The position numbers were made by a program, and so were the translations under genes. Positions 6,382 through 15,664 of a stretch of DNA of 46,986 bases are shown here, piece after piece. The notes beneath the pieces were generated by a model. That model saw only the letters and a list, made by a program, of their open reading frames with translations. It did no database searches and was not told the origin of the DNA. Within the stretch, counting starts at the first letter, position 1. Each line of letters opens with the position of its first letter. This DNA comes from VMCP01 sp964527775. Lineage in GTDB: Bacteria; Bacteroidota; Bacteroidia; NS11-12g; UBA955. The DNA lies in the NCBI GenBank assembly GCA_964527775.1, contig CAZGQS010000014.1:1-46986 (forward strand), read 5' to 3'.

Positions 6382-8418
6382 ATGAACCTCAAACAACTCA
6401 TATTTTCAGCAGCAACGGCTGCTTTTTTGACCGCCTTCGTTGTTGGCGGTGATTACAGAGCACTTAACTTAAATTATCTTGATTCCAGTGTGAAACCCGG
6501 TGACGATTTTTATTCGTTTGTGAATGGAAAGTGGATGAAGCAAACCGAAATTCCTAGCGATAGAGGTCGTTGGGGGTCTTTTGATGCACTGGGTAAAATG
6601 GCCGATTCTATGGCGCTATCGGTGTTGAAAACAGCGGCGAAGTCTGGAGAGTATGGGCCAGAAACTGATCAAGGTAAGGCTATTGCGTTGTATGCATCGG
6701 TGATGGATATCCAAAATAGAAACAAGCAAGGCGTGAAGCCCGTGGTTCCTTATTTGATGGAAATTGCCATGCTGAAGAACAAGAAAGAGGTGGCCAATTA
6801 CATGGTGAAATACGCTCCTTACGGGGGTAGCTTTTTCTTGGGATTTTATGTCGGTGCGGATGTGAAAAATTCCAACCAGAACGTCATGTATACTTATGGA
6901 CCTGGATTGGGATTGCCTGACAGAGATTATTATTTGAAGACCGATGAGAAGTCGGTGAAATTGCAGGTGGCCTATAAAAAGTTTATTGTAGATGTGTTTA
7001 AAGCATACGATTGGAAGGGAAATCCAGAGAACATTGCTGAAACCATTTATAGTATGGAAAAATACTTGGCAGAAAATAAAATGTCTCGTGTGGAAATGCG
7101 TGATCCTGCGAAGAGATACAATCCCCGCAGCTTGAAGCAATTCAAAAAAATGGTTAAGGGCATGGACGTTGATGGCATGTTGAAGGCCTTGGGCGTGAGT
7201 CCCGACAAAGTGATTTTGGGCGATGTGAAGAACATGGAAGCAACCGCTAAGTTGTTCCAAGAGAGAGATGTGGAAGATTTAAAAGCTTTGCTTTTGTGGA
7301 GCGATATGCGCGGTGCGATGGAGAATTTGAGCGAGGACATGGAAAAATTACGCTTCGAATTCTACGGAAAAACCTTGAGAGGCACACCGGCTCAACGTCC
7401 CCAGGAAGAAAGAGCATTGGCCGTGGTGAACGGAACTTTGGGCGAAGCGTTGGGCAAGTTGTACGTAGAGAAATACTTCCCCGAGGAAGCCAAAAAAGTG
7501 GCAAAAGCCATGGTTGACGACGTGATTGCTGCATACCGTGTTCGTATTAATAATTTGGACTGGATGAGTGCTGAAACCAAGAAAAAAGCCAACGGAAAAT
7601 TGGATAAAATGATGGTGAAAATTGGTTACCCTGACAAATGGGAAGACTACAGCCAATTGAATGTTAAGACCTATGCGCAAGGCGGAAGTTATTTCCAAAA
7701 TATGTTGAATGCAGCCAAGTGGGGTACCGCTAAAAATATGGCAGAATTTGGTAAGCCCGTTGATAAAACTCAGTGGGGTATGTCGCCTCAAACGGTGAAT
7801 GCGTATTACAATCCGGTAAACAATGAGATTGTATTCCCTGCAGCTATTTTACAGCCTCCTTTCTTTGATTTCAGAAACGATCCTGCGGTGAATTTCGGGG
7901 GAATTGGAGCGGTTATTGGACATGAAATTTCTCACGGATTTGATGATGCAGGGGCACAATTTGATGCAGACGGAAACCTTCAAAATTGGTGGACAGAGCA
8001 AGATTTGAAGCAATTCAAGGAAAGAGGAAAGAAATTGGCTGAACAATACAGCGGTTACGAAGCCTTACCCGGAAAATTCGTGAACGGCGAGTTTACCTTG
8101 GGCGAAAATATTGGTGATTTAGGCGGTGTCGCTGCCGGATACGATGGATTGATGATTCATTTGAAGCGCGAACCGATTACCGAAAAATTGGATGGATTCA
8201 CTCAACAACAACGATTCTTCCTAAGTTGGGCGACCATTTGGAGAAGTAAAATTCGCGACGAAGAATTGAGCATGAGATTGGTTACTGACCCGCATTCGCC
8301 TGGTTATTTTAGAGCCATTGGTCCTTTGCAAAATCACCCTGGATTCTATGAAGCTTTTGGTGTAAAAGAGGGTCATAAAATGTACAAAGCCGATCAAGAC
8401 CGCGTTAAAATCTGGTAA
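6382..8418 (+). CDS. pepO: M13 family (neprilysin/PepO) zinc metallopeptidase
   Basis: This 678-residue protein has an N-terminal signal peptide (about 1-23) with no lipobox. The zinc site HEISH is at 514-518, with the third ligand and Asp in ENIGD from residue 575. Upstream, NAYYNPVNNEIVFPAAILQ matches the conserved substrate-binding NAYY segment, and the C-terminus ends RVKIW, a variant of the family's CxxW ending. Length is typical. It should cleave peptides in the periplasm or outside the cell. The gene is preceded by a -7 box overlapped by a Fur-family-like palindrome and by a heptamer array, and is followed 7 nt later by a DUF4153 gene, probably co-transcribed. Confidence 0.95.
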   Translation: MNLKQLIFSAATAAFLTAFVVGGDYRALNLNYLDSSVKPGDDFYSFVNGKWMKQTEIPSDRGRWGSFDALGKMADSMALSVLKTAAKSGEYGPETDQGKAIALYASVMDIQNRNKQGVKPVVPYLMEIAMLKNKKEVANYMVKYAPYGGSFFLGFYVGADVKNSNQNVMYTYGPGLGLPDRDYYLKTDEKSVKLQVAYKKFIVDVFKAYDWKGNPENIAETIYSMEKYLAENKMSRVEMRDPAKRYNPRSLKQFKKMVKGMDVDGMLKALGVSPDKVILGDVKNMEATAKLFQERDVEDLKALLLWSDMRGAMENLSEDMEKLRFEFYGKTLRGTPAQRPQEERALAVVNGTLGEALGKLYVEKYFPEEAKKVAKAMVDDVIAAYRVRINNLDWMSAETKKKANGKLDKMMVKIGYPDKWEDYSQLNVKTYAQGGSYFQNMLNAAKWGTAKNMAEFGKPVDKTQWGMSPQTVNAYYNPVNNEIVFPAAILQPPFFDFRNDPAVNFGGIGAVIGHEISHGFDDAGAQFDADGNLQNWWTEQDLKQFKERGKKLAEQYSGYEALPGKFVNGEFTLGENIGDLGGVAAGYDGLMIHLKREPITEKLDGFTQQQRFFLSWATIWRSKIRDEELSMRLVTDPHSPGYFRAIGPLQNHPGFYEAFGVKEGHKMYKADQDRVKIW

Positions 8419-8425
8419 TTGAATC

Positions 8426-10381
8426 ATGGCCAATTGGTTTAAATCTCCCCAAGTATTGCTGCAATTGGCCCTGAATTCGGTCAAGCGTTTTCCATTCACC
8501 TTATTTAGCGGTTTGATTCTGACCGCTGTAGGTATGTGGTCCGTTCGTATTGGAATTGCTGAAAAACAGTATCAAGATGAATTTCTGAGTTTTTTACTTA
8601 GAGTAGGTATGACCGCTTCTCTATCTTTACCCTTGTCTTTTACGGTGCACTTGCTTTTAGAGAACAACCTGCACAGAAACAGAATATTCAGATTGGGATT
8701 GATTAATCTGTTATTTGGTATATTGATTTTCGTTTACTTTGATCTGAGTTCCTATCAGCAGAGCATCAATGTTGAAGAGCGGATCTGGCTGAGATATTGG
8801 AGTTATTCCGTGGTATTCCATTTGTTGGCGGCCATTTTGCCGGTGGTGAACAAAAAGAATTCAAACGCCGTTTGGCAATACAATCAAACCTTGTTTTTAA
8901 GAACGTTTACCACGGCTTTATACTGTGGTGTGCTATATCTAGGTTTAGCGGGCGCAATGTTGGCTCTAGATCAGTTGTTCGGACTCGAAATTAAGGGGCA
9001 TTATTATGCTTATTTGATGTTTATCATGTTGGGATTGGTATCTACCTTGATTTTCGTTTCGGGTATACCAAATGGGGTGCAGGAGCAAGATGACAACCAA
9101 AGCTTTCCAAAGCCGCTCAAGGTATTCGCTCAATATGTATTGTTGCCGCTCGTTCTCATTTATTTGTTGATTTTATACGCCTACGCAGGGCAAATATTGG
9201 TTCAGTGGAAGCTCCCAGTGGGGTGGGTTTCGAACATGATACTATCATTTGCTGTGGCAGGAATGTTGGCCTTGCTTTTGTTATATCCCTTTGGGACGAA
9301 AGATCGATGGATTCACAATTATTCACGAGGATATTACATCGCCTTGTTGCCTCTTTTGGTTTTGTTGTTCATAGCGGCCGGAATCAGGATTGATGAATAC
9401 GGATTTACGGTATTGAGGTATTGTTTATTGGCTTTGGCCATTTGGTTGACTGCCATTTCAATTTTCATGATTCTAACCAAGAACAAGTACATTGGAATGA
9501 TACCTTTTAGCTTGGCGGTGACCGCGTTTTTGGTATTTTTCGTGCCTGGAATCAACGCATGGTCAGTATCCAAAAGAGATCAAACCCAGAGAATTCAAGA
9601 GGCATTCAGAAAAGCGGGAATATTTGACGGAAAACAACTCAAGCAAGGAGTCATTCTGAGCGATAGTGCCTCTGATAGATTGCATGAAGACGTAATGTAC
9701 ATGTTTGATCAGCACAATATTACTGGTTTAGAACCAGCACTAGTGTTGCCAGAAATGATTGCCAACGATACAGGGAAATTGGTTAAAATCAACAGAATCA
9801 GCACTTGGGAAGTAAAATCGTGGTTGTCTGATACGCTGAAAGTCTACGGAGTTCGAGATGAATATGACAGATACAATGATATCGCAGAAGCAACTGAAGT
9901 TGAAGCTGCAGTAGACAGCGCAGTAGAGGTTGAAGAATATATACTTACTATCTCTGGAAGTGCATCATCTGCTCGAACCAATCTGAACATACCTGCAGGA
10001 AATTGGAAACGCTTGGTTTTATTCAATCCTGACAAAGACGAGACCCTTTTCTACGGAAATGGTGATGATTGCGACGGACTTTTCATGAGAATATTTGATG
10101 GAAATATTACCTTGGATTACGACGGGTCTTTTGATTCTTTACAGATTAAAGCCCAGGGTTTGAATGATAAGTATGCCTTTTACAATGCACTGAAAAAGAA
10201 GTTTCCGAATTTAGAGAACATAAAGATCAATAAGGACACCAAATACAATTGGGGTGATGAAGGCATGATGGTTCAAGGAAAAAATAGCATTTTATCTGTT
10301 CACTACTTAGAACTTAAATACAGCGAAAAATGCAAAAGATTTTTGCCTTATAAATTCTCAGGAGTGGTGTGGGTCAAATAG
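8426..10381 (+). CDS. DUF4153 domain-containing polytopic membrane protein
   Basis: This 651-residue protein has about ten hydrophobic helices in its first 380 residues, starting with KRFPFTLFSGLILTAVGMW. A soluble C-terminal region of about 270 residues follows, beginning after FVPGINAWSV. The membrane part, with the conserved RTFTTALYCGVLYLG segment, fits DUF4153, a family of unknown function. The ATG lies 7 nt past the M13 peptidase stop, suggesting one transcript. The soluble tail is rich in acidic residues and beta-prone stretches and resembles nothing I recognise. No enzymatic motif is visible. Confidence 0.8.
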   Translation: MANWFKSPQVLLQLALNSVKRFPFTLFSGLILTAVGMWSVRIGIAEKQYQDEFLSFLLRVGMTASLSLPLSFTVHLLLENNLHRNRIFRLGLINLLFGILIFVYFDLSSYQQSINVEERIWLRYWSYSVVFHLLAAILPVVNKKNSNAVWQYNQTLFLRTFTTALYCGVLYLGLAGAMLALDQLFGLEIKGHYYAYLMFIMLGLVSTLIFVSGIPNGVQEQDDNQSFPKPLKVFAQYVLLPLVLIYLLILYAYAGQILVQWKLPVGWVSNMILSFAVAGMLALLLLYPFGTKDRWIHNYSRGYYIALLPLLVLLFIAAGIRIDEYGFTVLRYCLLALAIWLTAISIFMILTKNKYIGMIPFSLAVTAFLVFFVPGINAWSVSKRDQTQRIQEAFRKAGIFDGKQLKQGVILSDSASDRLHEDVMYMFDQHNITGLEPALVLPEMIANDTGKLVKINRISTWEVKSWLSDTLKVYGVRDEYDRYNDIAEATEVEAAVDSAVEVEEYILTISGSASSARTNLNIPAGNWKRLVLFNPDKDETLFYGNGDDCDGLFMRIFDGNITLDYDGSFDSLQIKAQGLNDKYAFYNALKKKFPNLENIKINKDTKYNWGDEGMMVQGKNSILSVHYLELKYSEKCKRFLPYKFSGVVWVK

Positions 10382-10388
10382 TGCGTTG

Positions 10389-10396
10389 TAACTTTG
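10389..10396 (+). promoter_or_regulatory. -7 promoter element (TAACTTTG) of aroC
   Basis: Exact TAnnTTTG match ending 7 nt before the aroC ATG, inside the short space after the DUF4153 stop. This gives aroC its own, probably leaderless, transcript. Confidence 0.5.
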
Positions 10397-10403
10397 CACC
10401 AGA

Positions 10404-11641
10404 ATGAGTCGAAACAGCATTGGCAAAAACCTAGTCATTACCAGTTTTGGTGAAAGCCACGGTCCCTTTGTAGGTGCAGTGATTGACGGTTTTCCTGCGG
10501 GATTGTCTATCAGCAGTGAGGATTTACAGCTAGAAATGAACCGTAGAAGGCCGGGTCAATCTGCCATTACCACTCAACGCTCAGAAACAGACGACGTTCA
10601 AATCATATCTGGCGTCTTCGAAGGGAAAACCTTAGGTACTCCCATTGCTATACTCATCGCCAATCAAGATGTTCGAAGTGACGATTATTTGCATTTAAAA
10701 GATGTTTACCGTCCAGGTCATGCTGATTTGCTCTACGATGTAAAATATGGACACCGTGATTGGAGAGGAGGAGGAAGAAGCAGCGCGAGAATTACAGCCG
10801 CTTGGGTTGCAGCCGGCGCTCTAGCAAAACAGTGGATCAATCACCAATCAACGGTCAACATCAACGCTTGGGTCAGCCAGATTGCTACAATTAAGGCCCC
10901 TTCCATAGTTGCAGTTACACGCGATGATATTGAATCTTCCGCCGTTCGTTGTCCACATCTTGAATCTTCAAACCAGATGATTGCCTTAATTGAAGAAGCA
11001 AAAGCAAACGGAGACAGCTTGGGTGGTAAAATTACTTGTCTTATCGAGGGACTTCCACAAGGTTTGGGAGAACCCGTTTTCGGAAAGTTGAACGCCATTT
11101 TAGGTCAATACATATTAAATCTAAACGCCGTGAAAGGCATTTCATTTGGCGACGGATTTGATGCTGCTGAACTCAGTGGAAGCAACCACAACGATGAATG
11201 GGTTTACCGCGAAGATCTCGGCCGAATTGGCACCCGCACCAACCACAGCGGTGGAATTGTTGGCGGAATGAGTACAGGCGAGCCGGTCAAGATGGAAATT
11301 GCCTTCAAGCCCACATCTACCATAGCCAAAGAACAAGCTACTGTAAACGCTTCCTTAGAGGAAGTCAAACTACAAGCCAAAGGCCGACATGATCCCTGTG
11401 TTTTGCCCAGAGCCGTACCCATTGTCGAAGCCCTGTGCTACCTNNNNNNNNNNNNNNNNNNNNNNNNNNNNNNNNNNNNNNNNNNNNNNNNNNNNNNNNN
11501 NNNNNNNNNNNNNNNNNNNNNNNNNNNNNNNNNNNNNNNNNNNATGATCCCTGTGTTTTGCCCAGAGCCGTACCCATTGTCGAAGCCCTGTGCTACCTCG
11601 CCATCATGGATCTTTGGCTCGAATCCCCCGCCAAAATCTAA
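10404..11641 (+). CDS. aroC: chorismate synthase, interrupted by an assembly join
   Basis: AroC makes chorismate from 5-enolpyruvylshikimate-3-phosphate using reduced FMN, the last step of the shikimate pathway. Signature motifs are GESHG (16-20), RRPGQSAITT, GGRSSARITAA and, near the end, GRHDPCVLPRAVP. The frame is broken only by 100 N at 11444-11543. Bases 11389-11443 are repeated exactly at 11544-11598, and joining 11443 to 11599 gives 1083 bp, a clean 360-residue protein of normal length ending AIMDLWLESPAKI. The gene is therefore intact in the genome. aroA and aroB lie on the opposite strand about 0.8-3 kb away. The stop codon is embedded in a short heptamer array. Confidence 0.95.
11444..11543. 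other. assembly gap, 100 N, inside aroC
   Basis: Exactly 100 N between two identical 55-bp copies (11389-11443 and 11544-11598). Collapsing N plus one copy restores the aroC frame, so no biological insertion is needed. Confidence 0.97.
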
Positions 11642-11669
11642 ACCCTCAACTCTCAACTCTAAACTAAAC
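11637..11669. repeat. short heptamer array between aroC and mazG
   Basis: In-register units TCTAAAC, CCTCAAC, TCTCAAC and TCTAAAC followed by a partial TAAAC fill the whole aroC-mazG space. The first unit contains the aroC stop (TAA, 11639-11641). Like the GH3 array it has period 7 and two main unit variants. Confidence 0.75.
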
Positions 11670-11670
11670 A

Positions 11671-12444
11671 ATGACCCGCCCAGAAATACTTGACCAATTT
11701 TCACGTCTTTTAGACGTCATGAACGACCTCAGAGAAAAATGTCCTTGGGACATGAAACAGACCTGGGAGAGTATACGCCCATTGAGCATTGAAGAGGTTC
11801 ATGAATTGAGCGATGCCATTTTGGAAAACAATCCCGAAGAAGTAAAAAAAGAGCTCGGTGATTTGTTGTTGCACATTGTATTTTACTCAAGAATCGCTAC
11901 CGAAAATGGGCATTTCGATGTGGGTGAAGTATGTGATTCCTTGATTCAAAAGTTGATTCGCAGGCATCCTCATATTTATGGTGATGTGGAAGCCAACGAT
12001 TCAGAAACGGTTTTGAAGAATTGGGAACAAATTAAGCTTCAAGAAAAAGGGCAAAAGAAAAACGGGGTGTTGGATGGGGTTCCTAAGGGATTGAATAGCG
12101 TGGTGAAAGCCTTCAGAATGCAAGAAAAAGCTTCGCAAGTGGGATTTGATTGGGATTCAGCAGATCTTGCTTATGAGAAAGTGGAAGAGGAGTGGAAGGA
12201 GTTTCAAGAAGCTACCACACCGGAGCATCAAGAAGAGGAATTTGGAGATTATTTGTTTGCATTGATCAATTATGCCCGCTTGAAAGGCATCAATCCTGAT
12301 ACCGCTCTTGAACGTTGTAATATCAAATTCAAGACTCGCTTCCAAAGTATGGAATCGCAAGCAGAAAATTTGGGCAAGGGACTAAATGATATGTCGTTAG
12401 ACGAAATGGAAGCCCTTTGGCAAAATGCCAAAATTAAGGGTTGA
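11671..12444 (+). CDS. mazG: nucleoside triphosphate pyrophosphohydrolase MazG
   Basis: This 257-residue protein has two MazG all-alpha NTP-PPase domains. The first carries EEVHE (41-45) and ELGD (61-64) within the CPWDMKQTWESIRPLSIEE context. The second has EEEWKE (172-177) and EEEFGD (188-193). It hydrolyses (d)NTPs to monophosphates and pyrophosphate and can act as a house-cleaning enzyme. Length matches standalone bacterial MazG. The ATG follows the heptamer array downstream of aroC; the 3' end overlaps the convergent aroA by 11 bp. No mazEF toxin-antitoxin genes are present, so a link to that system cannot be claimed here. Confidence 0.96.
   Translation: MTRPEILDQFSRLLDVMNDLREKCPWDMKQTWESIRPLSIEEVHELSDAILENNPEEVKKELGDLLLHIVFYSRIATENGHFDVGEVCDSLIQKLIRRHPHIYGDVEANDSETVLKNWEQIKLQEKGQKKNGVLDGVPKGLNSVVKAFRMQEKASQVGFDWDSADLAYEKVEEEWKEFQEATTPEHQEEEFGDYLFALINYARLKGINPDTALERCNIKFKTRFQSMESQAENLGKGLNDMSLDEMEALWQNAKIKG
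12416..12432. other. hairpin at the mazG/aroA convergent junction
   Basis: Arms TTTGGCA and TGCCAAA (7 bp, perfect) with an AAA loop sit in the last codons of mazG, just beyond the aroA stop on the minus strand. Neither strand shows a good T-run after the stem, so it is at best a weak or Rho-assisted terminator. Confidence 0.4.
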
Positions 12445-13705
12445 TTTGATTCCAAAAATCAGGAAAGCTTTTTTCTACACAAACGGTATCATCGAATTGT
12501 AGTTGAGGAAATATCAGTTTCCAAGGGGCAAAGCTCATGGCAATTCTATGATCGTTGAATGTTTTGATGGTTAAGATTTCATTGACGTCTGCAGAGTAAT
12601 TCAATTGAGTCAGTTGATAATCTTCTTCATTGACTTTTGTTAGTTCAAAGCCCAAAAGTAACAAATTGATATTCAGAGCTTCAATACGATTGCTTTCCTT
12701 GGTTATTAAGTTGGATATACCTTGGAAAACGATGTCGTAATCATGTATGTTGCCAACTTTCAAAAACCAAGCCAAGGCAAAAGTACTAACCAAGGTAGGT
12801 ACCGCATCGGGGAAGTTTCGGCAATCAATGGATTTGAATTTTTGAAACGTATTTTCTAAGGGACTGTTATTTTGAGTCTTACAAACAATGCCGTTTTCTT
12901 GTGTGTCGGCTGTCAAACCGAGGGACACAAATATGGGCAATGTCTGGGAGTCTCCTTGGAGAGAGGGCAGTTTCAGTTGAGGGAAACACCATTCGTAATT
13001 CTGGTTTTTTGTCCAACGGAGGGCAAGGAGATATTGAAAACCATAGAGAGCGGCTGACCAATCGGCTTCTACGTAAATATTTGAGGGTATAAAGGGTTTT
13101 TGAGGATTGATTTCAATTAGATTGTCTGCTTCATTAAAAATGCAAGGAATTTGAAATTGATTCAAGGTTTTTGCAGTCATCTCAATATAGGAATTGGAAT
13201 GTTCCTTACCGATTAATGAAATTTGAATTTTTGGGAGGTTAAACATTTGACTGCAAATCAGCATCATGGCAGTGGCGAACTGACTACTTTCAGTTCGATC
13301 CAGAACAATGTTAGGATGATCTCTCAGGGATTCAGAATTTATCTGTCCTTCAATGGTGCAGGGAAAAAATCCGTCGTTTTCTAGGTATTTAATTTTTGCA
13401 CCGAGAGAATTTAGTCCATCAACTAGGGCTTTTATGGGTCGTTTTTGAAGACTCTGGTTACCGGTTAGGGTGACTTTTCGTCCTTCGAAAGCAAATAAGG
13501 CCAATGCAATGCGTGCAGGAGTACCTGCATCGTGAAAATCAATGCAGCTTTCTTGACTTTGAAGGTTATGGATAAAGAGTTGAGTATCTCTAGAATCAGA
13601 TGGGTTCTTCAACCCCTTTAGATTAAGTTTCGATAGATAAAGTAGCGCAAGAACCCGGTGAGATTCGCTTTTAGAACTCGGCAGATGAAACTGTGTCAGA
13701 TTCAT
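12434..13705 (-). CDS. aroA: 3-phosphoshikimate 1-carboxyvinyltransferase (EPSP synthase)
   Basis: AroA transfers the enolpyruvyl group of PEP to shikimate-3-phosphate. The 423-residue protein has SKSESHR at 11-17 (usual form SKSxSxR), DAGTPARIALAL, a KRPIKALVDGLNSLGA segment, DRTESSQFATAMM, FPDAVPTL with the catalytic Asp, and NDHRIAMSFA near the end. The sequence is divergent: the usual PGSKS reads PSSKS. The start lies 35 bp inside aroB and cannot move downstream without losing SKSESHR, so the long overlap appears real and suggests coupled translation. It is the last gene of the bamD-to-aroA operon and supplies the substrate of AroC. Confidence 0.93.
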   Translation of the reverse strand: MNLTQFHLPSSKSESHRVLALLYLSKLNLKGLKNPSDSRDTQLFIHNLQSQESCIDFHDAGTPARIALALFAFEGRKVTLTGNQSLQKRPIKALVDGLNSLGAKIKYLENDGFFPCTIEGQINSESLRDHPNIVLDRTESSQFATAMMLICSQMFNLPKIQISLIGKEHSNSYIEMTAKTLNQFQIPCIFNEADNLIEINPQKPFIPSNIYVEADWSAALYGFQYLLALRWTKNQNYEWCFPQLKLPSLQGDSQTLPIFVSLGLTADTQENGIVCKTQNNSPLENTFQKFKSIDCRNFPDAVPTLVSTFALAWFLKVGNIHDYDIVFQGISNLITKESNRIEALNINLLLLGFELTKVNEEDYQLTQLNYSADVNEILTIKTFNDHRIAMSFAPWKLIFPQLQFDDTVCVEKSFPDFWNQINP

Positions 13706-14747
13706 TGGCTAATTCAGCAGATGCGTGTTTATTCAAGAAATATCGTAGGTTGGCGTCACTGATTTCCACATCGTATTTGCAATTTCCTATTGAAAGCGGC
13801 AAGGTGAATTGAATTTTACCGTTTCTGTTTTTCTTATCATGCATCAGCAAAGAAACCAAAGGTTCCACATCGTCAGTTGACCAATTGATTTTGGGATACA
13901 ATGGGAAAATTAAATTCTCAATGGTTTCGAGCAACGAAGGATCAGCAAAACCCGAATCAACGGCCAATAGAGTTTCCCAATAGATGCCATTTGCGACACA
14001 TATTCCATGTGTAATTTCGGGATTCTCGAAATGCAAAGCTTCTAATCCGTGGCCAATGGTATGTCCAAGGTTTAATAATTTACGTTCACCTTTTTCTCTA
14101 AAATCATTTTCAACTATACCTTTCTTGAAGGTGATGTTTTCGCGAATTATATCCATCCATAGTTCGGTGTTCTCTAGGGAGGGAATGCCGTTTTGAATAT
14201 GATTCCACAACGAGCCGTTATTGATTATGGCGTGTTTGATTATTTCAGCCCATCCTGCCAACACCTCAAATTGCGGTAGGGTGGGTAAAAAATCAACGTT
14301 TCTTAAAATTTTGACGGGTTCAGTGAAGGTTCCAATGATATTTTTTGTACCATAAAAATTAATGCCGGTTTTACCGCCTTCTGAACCGTCTACCATAGAA
14401 AGAAGGGTAGTAGGTACGTAAATGCAGGGGATGCCGCGCATGTAAACAGAGGCGCAGAAACCAGCGAAATCAAGTACTGCACCACCGCCAACTGCAATAA
14501 CCAGAGAATTACGGCTCACGTCGTTACGAAGCATGACTTCCCATAAATCTTGGCAATAACCCATGGTTTTGGAATCATCTCCATCGGGTACTTCGTAAAT
14601 GATATTGTCTAGTTTTAAATGTATCTGGAGTTTTGGCAAACACAATAACTTGCTGGTTTGAGATACAACTACCACTATTTTATCGGGTTTGTTCTCGTCT
14701 AACCAAGTTTCTATGCGAGAGTCGATGGTTTCTGTTCTTACAATCAT
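13671..14747 (-). CDS. aroB: 3-dehydroquinate synthase
   Basis: AroB converts DAHP to 3-dehydroquinate using NAD and a divalent metal. The 358-residue protein shows GGGAVLDFAG (87-96), PTTLLSMVD (112-120), GGKTGIN (124-130), and probable metal ligands Glu168 (in WAEIIKH), His229 or His233 (LGHTIGH) and His247 (THG). The usual VDASVGGKTGVN reads VDGSEGGKTGIN, a Gly/Glu variation near the active site worth noting. The ATG overlaps the stop of the DUF4835 gene by 4 bp and the 3' end overlaps aroA by 35 bp, so it is deep in a translationally coupled operon. Confidence 0.94.
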   Translation of the reverse strand: MIVRTETIDSRIETWLDENKPDKIVVVVSQTSKLLCLPKLQIHLKLDNIIYEVPDGDDSKTMGYCQDLWEVMLRNDVSRNSLVIAVGGGAVLDFAGFCASVYMRGIPCIYVPTTLLSMVDGSEGGKTGINFYGTKNIIGTFTEPVKILRNVDFLPTLPQFEVLAGWAEIIKHAIINNGSLWNHIQNGIPSLENTELWMDIIRENITFKKGIVENDFREKGERKLLNLGHTIGHGLEALHFENPEITHGICVANGIYWETLLAVDSGFADPSLLETIENLIFPLYPKINWSTDDVEPLVSLLMHDKKNRNGKIQFTLPLSIGNCKYDVEISDANLRYFLNKHASAELANESDTVSSAEF

Positions 14748-15664
14748 GCTTTTATGTTTTCGTAGCGCTTACTGTTGGTAGGGTCTATATCCATGAGGAG
14801 TTTGGTGATGTTGGCTTTTTCAGCCGCTGTCGCTCCTTTGTATATTTCAACAAGTTCAGGCCATTTTGTAGTGAAGAACAATTTTTGCATCAAAGAGTTT
14901 CGATTGTTTTGTGAGGCCTCTTGAATTTTTTGTAGAGTTTCAGTGATTATTTTTCTGCCTTTTTCAGGATTTTCATGAAATTGGTCCAATCCCAAACGGT
15001 GATAGCGGTAGCTCAACTCCCTAAATTCCTTGAATCTTGGACTTGTCAAGTTTTCTGCTAGATAGAAACGATTTCTAAATCCTTTACCGTCGCCTTGATT
15101 CCAACCGGGTTTATTTGACATTAGATTGACAATGCTTTGTGCTTTAGTGAGGTGCTCGCTGCCTGCCAATTCGCCAAAACTATCGTGATCTACTCCAAGG
15201 GCAATATATACGTAATAAGCCAATAAGGTAGTTAGATCATTCATGTTCATATTTTCCTGGTAATCTAAATTCTCGAATTCGCGATAACTAAACGAAACGT
15301 CATCATCGTTAAACTGTAAAACCGTGGTTTTGTAGGTAGAATTATAAACGGGTCTAATGACTTGCAATTGCACCGTTCCTGAGAAGTTGTTGTTTTCGAA
15401 AGAAGTAATTTCCATAAACAAGGAAACATCTATTCTCTCAACCATCTCAACCTTTTCCTCTGTCCACTTTCGGTTATTGATGAATTGCTGAATGCTGTTT
15501 TGAAGAGTTTGGAGGATGTTTTTATCAGATTGCTGAACTCTTGGAGCTACTACTTGAACAGAGGCATTGATCTCTTGAGCATCTAAAAGATGAATGGAGA
15601 AAAGAGCAGCAACAAAGGAAAAAAGTATTTTGAAACTATAATTAGTGACGGTTTTCATTCTCAT
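14744..15664 (-). CDS. DUF4835 family secreted protein
   Basis: This 306-residue protein has a signal peptide ending near LLDAQ and no lipobox. The family is known only from Bacteroidota and usually sits directly after coaBC, as here; its function is not established. Visible features are an N-terminal EINASVQVVAPRVQ stretch, a segment with FENLDYQENMNMNDLTTLLAYYVYIALG, and a helical C-terminus. Two starts are close, at 15664 and 15658, and either overlaps the end of coaBC. The downstream overlap with aroB is 4 bp. In many relatives recN follows this gene; here aroB does. Confidence 0.85.
   Translation of the reverse strand: MRMKTVTNYSFKILFSFVAALFSIHLLDAQEINASVQVVAPRVQQSDKNILQTLQNSIQQFINNRKWTEEKVEMVERIDVSLFMEITSFENNNFSGTVQLQVIRPVYNSTYKTTVLQFNDDDVSFSYREFENLDYQENMNMNDLTTLLAYYVYIALGVDHDSFGELAGSEHLTKAQSIVNLMSNKPGWNQGDGKGFRNRFYLAENLTSPRFKEFRELSYRYHRLGLDQFHENPEKGRKIITETLQKIQEASQNNRNSLMQKLFFTTKWPELVEIYKGATAAEKANITKLLMDIDPTNSKRYENIKA

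Noticed and set aside
6616..7260. 214-codon open frame on the minus strand inside the M13 peptidase gene
   Set aside because: It is fully antisense to a well-supported gene, His/Leu/Ile-rich and without any recognisable motif; a shadow frame.
7348..7791. 147-codon minus-strand frame inside the M13 peptidase gene
   Set aside because: Antisense shadow with no promoter, signal or domain of its own.
11435..11641. Separate small gene after the aroC gap
   Set aside because: It is the true C-terminus of AroC, displaced by the scaffold join and duplicate 55 bp.
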